DNA of 64,000 nt from Sphingomonas sp. Root710 (GTDB lineage Bacteria; Pseudomonadota; Alphaproteobacteria; Sphingomonadales; Sphingomonadaceae). The stretch is from assembly GCF_001429065.1 (NCBI RefSeq), contig NZ_LMIB01000015.1, positions 272,905 through 336,904 on the forward strand, in the 5' to 3' direction. The translations under genes and the position numbers were made by a program. The notes under the pieces were generated by a model, which had not been told where the DNA came from, did no database searches, and saw nothing but the letters and a program-made list of their open reading frames with translations. Below are positions 59,800 through 64,000 of this stretch, piece after piece (positions within the stretch are counted from its first letter, which is position 1; each line of letters starts with the position of its first letter).

Positions 59800-60429
59800 T
59801 CAGCGCGCCATCTGCTGCTTCATCGCCTCGATCTCGACCAGCCGCTGCTCCAGCTCCGGCCGCCACGACGCATTGGCCGGGCTGCGGTCGAGCAGCGCGC
59901 GCCACACGCTTTCAGCTCGGTCAAGCTGCCCCGCCTGGGCATAGGCCAGCCCCATGAAGAAGGGCGGGCCCGGATGGTCGGGCGCGATCGCCTCGGCGCG
60001 CTGGAAGGCGAGCTGTGCGGCGGGAGACATCAGCCCGCCGCCGTGAATCACCAGCTCATTGCCGAGACCGACCCACAGGTCGGCGCTGTTCGGCCGCTTC
60101 TCCAGCCCCATCTTGATCACCGCGATGGCATATTGGGTCAGGCCCTGGCTCTGCAGACCGTCGGCTGAGCGCAGCACGTCGGCGTCACTGCCGATCTTGC
60201 TGAACATCTTCTGCCGCTCGACCGCCGACTCGCTGTCGGGCTGCTTCGCCGTCTCGGGCGCGGGGGTCGGCTTGCCGGGCAGGCCGGGACTGCCCTGCCA
60301 TGCATAGCCTGCGATGGCGAGGAACAGCGTCGCGCCAACCAGTTCGATCCCGCCCTTGGGCAGCCGCCCGAAGCGCCACAGCACGCCTGCGACGATCGCC
60401 GCCAGCCCTAGGAAAATCAGCCAGCCCAT
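59800..60429 (-). CDS. ccmI: Cytochrome c biogenesis TPR protein (CcmI/NrfG-like)
   Basis: A 209-residue membrane-anchored TPR protein. Two hydrophobic segments (GWLIFLGLAAIVAGVLWRF and LVGATLFLAIAGYAW) precede TPR-like helices from about residue 95 (LTQYAIAVIKMGLEKRPNSADLWVGLGNELV; APDHPGPPFFMGLAYAQAGQLDRAESVWRALL). It would hold apocytochrome c and pass it to CcmF/H. It is shorter than E. coli CcmI-type fusions. ATG 60429 overlaps the ccmH stop as ATGA. Confidence 0.85.
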   Translation of the reverse strand: MGWLIFLGLAAIVAGVLWRFGRLPKGGIELVGATLFLAIAGYAWQGSPGLPGKPTPAPETAKQPDSESAVERQKMFSKIGSDADVLRSADGLQSQGLTQYAIAVIKMGLEKRPNSADLWVGLGNELVIHGGGLMSPAAQLAFQRAEAIAPDHPGPPFFMGLAYAQAGQLDRAESVWRALLDRSPANASWRPELEQRLVEIEAMKQQMAR

Positions 60430-60839
60430 CAGCCCTTCCTCCGGCGCTTCAGACGCCCGCTCACGATCCACAGGCCAAAGGCCAGGAACACCGCCGGCAG
60501 CGCGTAGAGCGGCCAGGTCAATCCATCGAGCGGCGGCTTGTAGCTCACCCAGTCGCCATAGCGTTCGATCAGCCAGCGGCGGATATCCTCGGGCTTCTCG
60601 CCCGCCTCGATCCGGGTGCGCACCAGCGCGCGCATGTCGCCCGCCATCTCGGCATCCGAGTCGGCGATCGACTGGCCCTGGCAGACCAGACAGCGCAACG
60701 TCTCCATCAACGCCTTGGCCTTCGCCTCCTGCGCCCGGTCGGGCAGCTGCTCATTGGCATATTTCGCCGCCGGCATCAGCGAGTCGGCCAACACGGGGGT
60801 CGCCACCAGCAGCGCGACCGCGACGAGAGCACCCCTCAT
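60429..60839 (-). CDS. ccmH: Cytochrome c-type biogenesis protein CcmH
   Basis: A 136-residue protein with signal peptide (MRGALVAVALLVATPVLA), the redox motif LRCLVCQGQSIADSDA (Cys-x-x-Cys) in the periplasm, RRWLIERYGDWVSYKPP, and one C-terminal membrane helix (WPLYALPAVFLAFGLWIV). It keeps the heme-binding Cys pair of apocytochrome c reduced and works with CcmF. Overlaps of 4 bp with both neighbours. Confidence 0.95.
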   Translation of the reverse strand: MRGALVAVALLVATPVLADSLMPAAKYANEQLPDRAQEAKAKALMETLRCLVCQGQSIADSDAEMAGDMRALVRTRIEAGEKPEDIRRWLIERYGDWVSYKPPLDGLTWPLYALPAVFLAFGLWIVSGRLKRRRKG

Positions 60840-61363
60840 TTCGCCTCTCCCAGCGCCGACATGATGCCGGGCACATCCTCGGGATTGATCGCGCCGATAT
60901 GCTGCTTGCGAATGATGCCCTTGCCGTCGACGATGAAGGTCTCGGGCACGCCGGCCGATCCCAGCGCGATCTGGACATGGCTGTTCGGGTCGCTGCCGAT
61001 CGCGGCATAGGGGTCGCCCCGCTGCTGCAGGAAGCGCATCAGATCCTCGGGCCGGTCGCGGATCGCGATGCCGATGATCGGCACCCCCGCATCCTTGAGC
61101 TGGCCGAGCTGCGGCGCCTCGGTAATGCAGGGGATGCACCAGCTGGCGAAGACGTTGACGAGATGCGGCTGGCCGTTGGCGAGCCCCGCGCTGCTCGCGC
61201 CGGGCTTGCCGGGCACCGCCGGGGCCAGCGCGAAGGCGGGCATCGGCTTGCCGACCAGCTTCGACGGGATCGTCTTGCTCTCGGGGCTGATCAGCCCGCC
61301 CGCGAAGACGGCGAGAAAGAGGAGGAACAGCCCGAGCGGCGCCCAGATCAGCGGCTTCCTCAT
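60836..61363 (-). CDS. ccmG: Thiol:disulfide interchange protein CcmG (DsbE)
   Basis: A 175-residue thioredoxin-fold protein held by an N-terminal membrane helix (LIWAPLGLFLLFLAVFAGGL). The active site is FASWCIPCITEAPQL, with the cis-Pro in GVPETFIVDGKG. It passes reducing power from CcdA/DsbD to CcmH and apocytochrome c. Lies between ccmF and ccmH with 4-bp overlaps. Confidence 0.95.
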   Translation of the reverse strand: MRKPLIWAPLGLFLLFLAVFAGGLISPESKTIPSKLVGKPMPAFALAPAVPGKPGASSAGLANGQPHLVNVFASWCIPCITEAPQLGQLKDAGVPIIGIAIRDRPEDLMRFLQQRGDPYAAIGSDPNSHVQIALGSAGVPETFIVDGKGIIRKQHIGAINPEDVPGIMSALGEAK

Positions 61364-63282
61364 GCGTCATGTCCCGGTGCATGGCGCATGTCGCGGCGCA
61401 CCCGGCCGACCAGCGACAGCAACCCGCCCAGCGCGACCAGGATGCCGCCCGCCCAGATCAGCGTGACGAACGGCTTCCACCACAGCCGCAGCTGCCAGCG
61501 CCCCTCGTCGTCGGACTTGCCCACCACGACATAAAGCTGACCGTCGAGCACGGTGGTGATAGCTGCCTCGTTGGTCTCGGTCTGCGGCGAGGGGAAGGTC
61601 CGCGTCTCCGGGTGCAGCGTAAACGCGGCATTGTCGCCGCGCTGCGCGACGATGGTGCCCTGGATGGCCGTATAGTTGGGGCCCGCCACCGGTTCGACCC
61701 CGGTCAGCCGGATCGCATAGGGGCCGACATGATAGGTCTCGCCGATCCGGGCGGCGACCAGCGTCTCCTTGTTAAAGGCGCGCTCGGACGCCATCCCGCC
61801 CAGGCTGACCGCGATGCCGAGATGCGCGATCACCATGCCATAGATATAGAGCGGGGTGCGGCGGAGGTTGCGCTTCCACAAGGGCGCGAGGCTGGCGAGG
61901 CCGACGCCGCTGGCTGCAACAAGGCCGAGCAGCGGCAATATGCCGATGCCCGGTGCCAGCAGGATCACGAGCAGCAGCGCCACCGCCGCGACCAGCACCG
62001 GGATGGCGAGCCGGGTCAGCGTGGCCTTGAGGTCATCGCGCCGCCAGCGCATCAGCGGCCCCGCCGCCATAACCGCGACGAGCACGAGCGCGAGCGGCCC
62101 GGCCGCGCTGTTAAAATAGGGCGGGCCGACCGACAGCTTCTCGCCGGTCACCGCCTCGGCCATCAGCGGATAGAGCGTGCCGACCAGGACGATGCCGAGG
62201 ATCGCCGACAGGAGCAGGTTGTTGATGACCAGCGATCCCTCGCGGCTGACCGCGTCGAAGCGCGATCCCTCGCGCACCGTGCCGACGCGTAGCCCGAACA
62301 GCGCAAGCGCGCCGCCGATATAGAGCGCGAGCAGCACGAGGATGAACGAACCACGTTTGGGATCGACCGCGAAGGCGTGGACGCTAGTGAGGATGCCCGA
62401 TCGAACCAGGAAGGTGCCGACCATCGACATCGAGAAGGCGACCACCGCGAGCATCACCGTCCAGGCGCGCAGGCCTTCGCGGGTCGCCAGCACCGTCACC
62501 GAATGAAGCAGCGCGGTCGCGGCGAGCCACGGCATCAGCGAAGCGTTCTCGACTGGGTCCCAGAACCACCAGCCGCCCCAGCCCAGCTCATAATAGGCCC
62601 AGTAGCTGCCCGCGGTGATACCGATCGTCAGCAATATCCACGCGCCCAGCACCCAAGGCCGCATCGCCCGGGCAAAAGCCGCGCCGACGTCGCGGGTAAT
62701 CAGCGCGCCGACCGCGAAGGAGAAGGCGACCGACAGGCCGACATAACCGAGGTAGAGCGTCGGCGGGTGGAAGGCGAGGCCCGGATCCTGCAGCAGCGGG
62801 TTGAGCCCCTGCCCCTCGACCGGCGCGGGGTTGAGCCGCGCGAAGGGGTTGGAGGCGAACAGCAGGAAGGCATAGAAGCCTAGCCCGATCGCCGCCTGCG
62901 CCGCCAGCGTCGCGATCAGCGTCCGCTCGTTCAGCCGGCGCTCGAACAGCGCCACCGCGCCGCCCGCCACCGCGAGGATCGTCACCCACATCAGCATCGA
63001 GCCTTCGTGGTTCCCCCAGGTGCCGGCGAACTTATACAGCAGCGGCTTGGTCGATGCGTTGTTGGCGGCGACCAGCTTCACCGACAGGTCGACCGTCACG
63101 AACAGATAGATCAGCGCCAGGAAGGCGAGCCCGGTCAGCACCGCCTGCACCACCGCCACCGGCCGCACCGCGCCCAGCAGGTCGGTCCGGTGGCTCGCCA
63201 CCCCCATCGCGCCCAGCGCCAGCTGCAACGCTGCCAGCGCCGCCGCCAGCCAGAGCAGCGCCAATCCTGCTTCAGCGATCAT
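61360..63282 (-). CDS. ccmF: Heme lyase subunit CcmF
   Basis: A 640-residue polytopic membrane protein. The WWD-type heme-handling segment GWGGWWFWDPVENASLMPWL is near residue 235, and LNPLLQDPGLAFHPPTLYLGYVG precedes it; His residues on flanking loops bind heme. TWGNHEGSMLMWV is near residue 90. It ligates heme to the CxxCH motif of apocytochromes with CcmH and CcmI. ATG 63282 overlaps the ccmE stop as ATGA. Confidence 0.97.
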   Translation of the reverse strand: MIAEAGLALLWLAAALAALQLALGAMGVASHRTDLLGAVRPVAVVQAVLTGLAFLALIYLFVTVDLSVKLVAANNASTKPLLYKFAGTWGNHEGSMLMWVTILAVAGGAVALFERRLNERTLIATLAAQAAIGLGFYAFLLFASNPFARLNPAPVEGQGLNPLLQDPGLAFHPPTLYLGYVGLSVAFSFAVGALITRDVGAAFARAMRPWVLGAWILLTIGITAGSYWAYYELGWGGWWFWDPVENASLMPWLAATALLHSVTVLATREGLRAWTVMLAVVAFSMSMVGTFLVRSGILTSVHAFAVDPKRGSFILVLLALYIGGALALFGLRVGTVREGSRFDAVSREGSLVINNLLLSAILGIVLVGTLYPLMAEAVTGEKLSVGPPYFNSAAGPLALVLVAVMAAGPLMRWRRDDLKATLTRLAIPVLVAAVALLLVILLAPGIGILPLLGLVAASGVGLASLAPLWKRNLRRTPLYIYGMVIAHLGIAVSLGGMASERAFNKETLVAARIGETYHVGPYAIRLTGVEPVAGPNYTAIQGTIVAQRGDNAAFTLHPETRTFPSPQTETNEAAITTVLDGQLYVVVGKSDDEGRWQLRLWWKPFVTLIWAGGILVALGGLLSLVGRVRRDMRHAPGHDA

Positions 63283-63740
63283 TTCGGTCCCTTTTGCTGG
63301 CCGCCATCGGCCTCCAGGCTTTCGGTCTTGTGCATCTCGCCCGCGATCTGCGGCGGCATGTAACGCTCGTCATGCTTGGCGAGGATGTTGGTGGCCAGGA
63401 AGCTGCCATCGGTCTGGAAGCTGCCTTCCGCGACGACGCCCGAATCCTCCTTGAACAGGTCGGGCACGATCCCGGTGAAGCGCACCGGCACGGTCTCGAT
63501 CCCGTCGGTGACGACGAAGTCGATCGTCACGCCGTCGGCCTGCCGCTTGATCGATCCCTTCTGCACCATGCCGCCCAGCCGCACCGCGCGGCCGACCTCG
63601 ACATGGTCCCTCTTCGCGTCGGCGGGCGTGTAGAAATAGGCCGCCTCGTCCTTCAGCGCGGACATGGCGAGCAGCGCCGCGCCGATGATCGCGACGACCG
63701 CGAGCAAGGCCAGGATCAATCGCTGGTTCTTCGCTTTCAT
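63279..63740 (-). CDS. ccmE: Heme chaperone CcmE
   Basis: A 153-residue protein anchored by an N-terminal helix (LILALLAVVAIIGAALLAM) with an OB-fold periplasmic domain. RLGGMVQKGSIKRQADG and VPVRFTGIVPDLFKEDSGVVAEG are typical, and LAKHDERYMPP contains the His that binds heme covalently plus the nearby Tyr. It carries heme from CcmC to CcmF. Confidence 0.97.
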   Translation of the reverse strand: MKAKNQRLILALLAVVAIIGAALLAMSALKDEAAYFYTPADAKRDHVEVGRAVRLGGMVQKGSIKRQADGVTIDFVVTDGIETVPVRFTGIVPDLFKEDSGVVAEGSFQTDGSFLATNILAKHDERYMPPQIAGEMHKTESLEADGGQQKGPK

Positions 63741-63754
63741 GCTTTCGGGTCCCC

Positions 63755-63886
63755 TCAGTCCCGGCGGGTGAGCGCGTCGGCCTGCTTCTCGGCGCGGCGC
63801 ATCGCGGCGAAGCTGACCGCGACGACGCCGATCGTGCCGATCATGCTGATCGCATAGGCCGCAATGATGAAGGGCCAGTGGTTCAT
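63755..63886 (-). CDS. ccmD: Heme exporter protein CcmD
   Basis: A 43-residue protein: MNHWPFIIAAYAISMIGTIG begins a single membrane helix and is followed by the basic tail FAAMRRAEKQADALTRRD. Size, position between ccmC and ccmE, and topology identify it. It helps release holo-CcmE from CcmC. The ATG overlaps the ccmC stop as ATGA. Confidence 0.9.
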   Translation of the reverse strand: MNHWPFIIAAYAISMIGTIGVVAVSFAAMRRAEKQADALTRRD

Positions 63887-64000
63887 TCCGTCGCTATCCT
63901 CTTCAGCCGCGCTTCGACCTTGGCCTGGGCGAGCAGCGCGCGCATCCGCATCAGCACGATCGCGCCGAACAGCAGCGAGAAGCCCAGCGTCGACAGTAGC
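63883..64000 (-). CDS. ccmC: Heme exporter protein CcmC, C-terminal end (truncated by window edge)
   Basis: The last 38 codons read LLSTLGFSLLFGAIVLMRMR ending in a basic tail with EARLKRIATE, that is the final membrane helix and cytosolic tail expected of CcmC. Identity rests on this fit plus position just before ccmD with an ATGA overlap. The WWD domain lies outside the window. Confidence 0.8.
   Translation of the reverse strand, partial: LLSTLGFSLLFGAIVLMRMRALLAQAKVEARLKRIATE

Noticed and set aside
1-64000. CRISPR arrays, transposases, prophage or integrase genes
   Set aside because: No regularly spaced direct repeats and no such protein motifs were seen on either strand.

Overview
This 64 kb window looks like chromosomal DNA of a sphingomonad alphaproteobacterium (Sphingomonas, Sphingobium or Rhizorhabdus type). 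The evidence is high GC, an UrcA-family periplasmic protein, a large TonB-dependent receptor, alphaproteobacterial gene orders (rpmH-rnpA-yidD-yidC-engB, ccmCDEFGHI), palindromic intergenic repeats of the kind common in sphingomonads, and several GGAAC-N16/17-CGTT promoters like those of the alphaproteobacterial general stress sigma factor EcfG. Species cannot be named from the sequence alone.

Layout. 0-19.9 kb is mostly housekeeping: a truncated asparagine-synthetase-like gene, nitronate monooxygenase, a single-domain response regulator, tRNA-Leu(CAA), dapE, a cupin, a GST, the engB-yidC-yidD-rnpA-rpmH block, a lipoprotein, comM/yifB, a repeat protein, a small stress-type ORF, an MscS channel, the trehalose block otsB-GH15-otsA, urcA, and an unusual NUDIX-DUF47 fusion followed by a PiT phosphate transporter. 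20.0-23.2 kb is a beta-oxidation-type operon (acyl-CoA dehydrogenase, thiolase, SDR).

23.3-48.8 kb is accessory and catabolic. It holds three cytochrome P450s, three epoxide-hydrolase-like alpha/beta hydrolases, a secreted metallo-beta-lactamase-fold protein, an MFS exporter, a TonB receptor, regulators of five families (TetR twice, HxlR, XRE/MmyB, MarR), and a meta-cleavage operon (2-hydroxymuconic-semialdehyde-type dehydrogenase, VOC protein, extradiol dioxygenase, class II aldolase-fold protein, 2-oxo-4-pentenoate hydratase, 4-oxalocrotonate decarboxylase). An SDR, another VOC protein and a two-component flavin monooxygenase follow. A TATCACTTA / TGTATAC element recurs upstream of many of these genes and suggests one regulon. 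A plausible flow is TonB uptake, P450 oxidation, epoxide and ester opening, flavin-dependent phenol hydroxylation, extradiol ring cleavage, then oxidation and decarboxylation to central metabolites. The substrate is unknown.

49-64 kb returns to general functions: an asnB, tRNA-Met(CAT), a ferredoxin-reductase-like flavoprotein, a DUF3775 protein with a stress-type promoter, a 2'-5' RNA ligase-like protein, kup, a MerR/MFS pair with a SoxR-box-like promoter, an Lrp/ald pair, and the cytochrome c maturation operon, cut by the right edge inside ccmC. I saw no CRISPR array, rRNA, transposase or phage genes.
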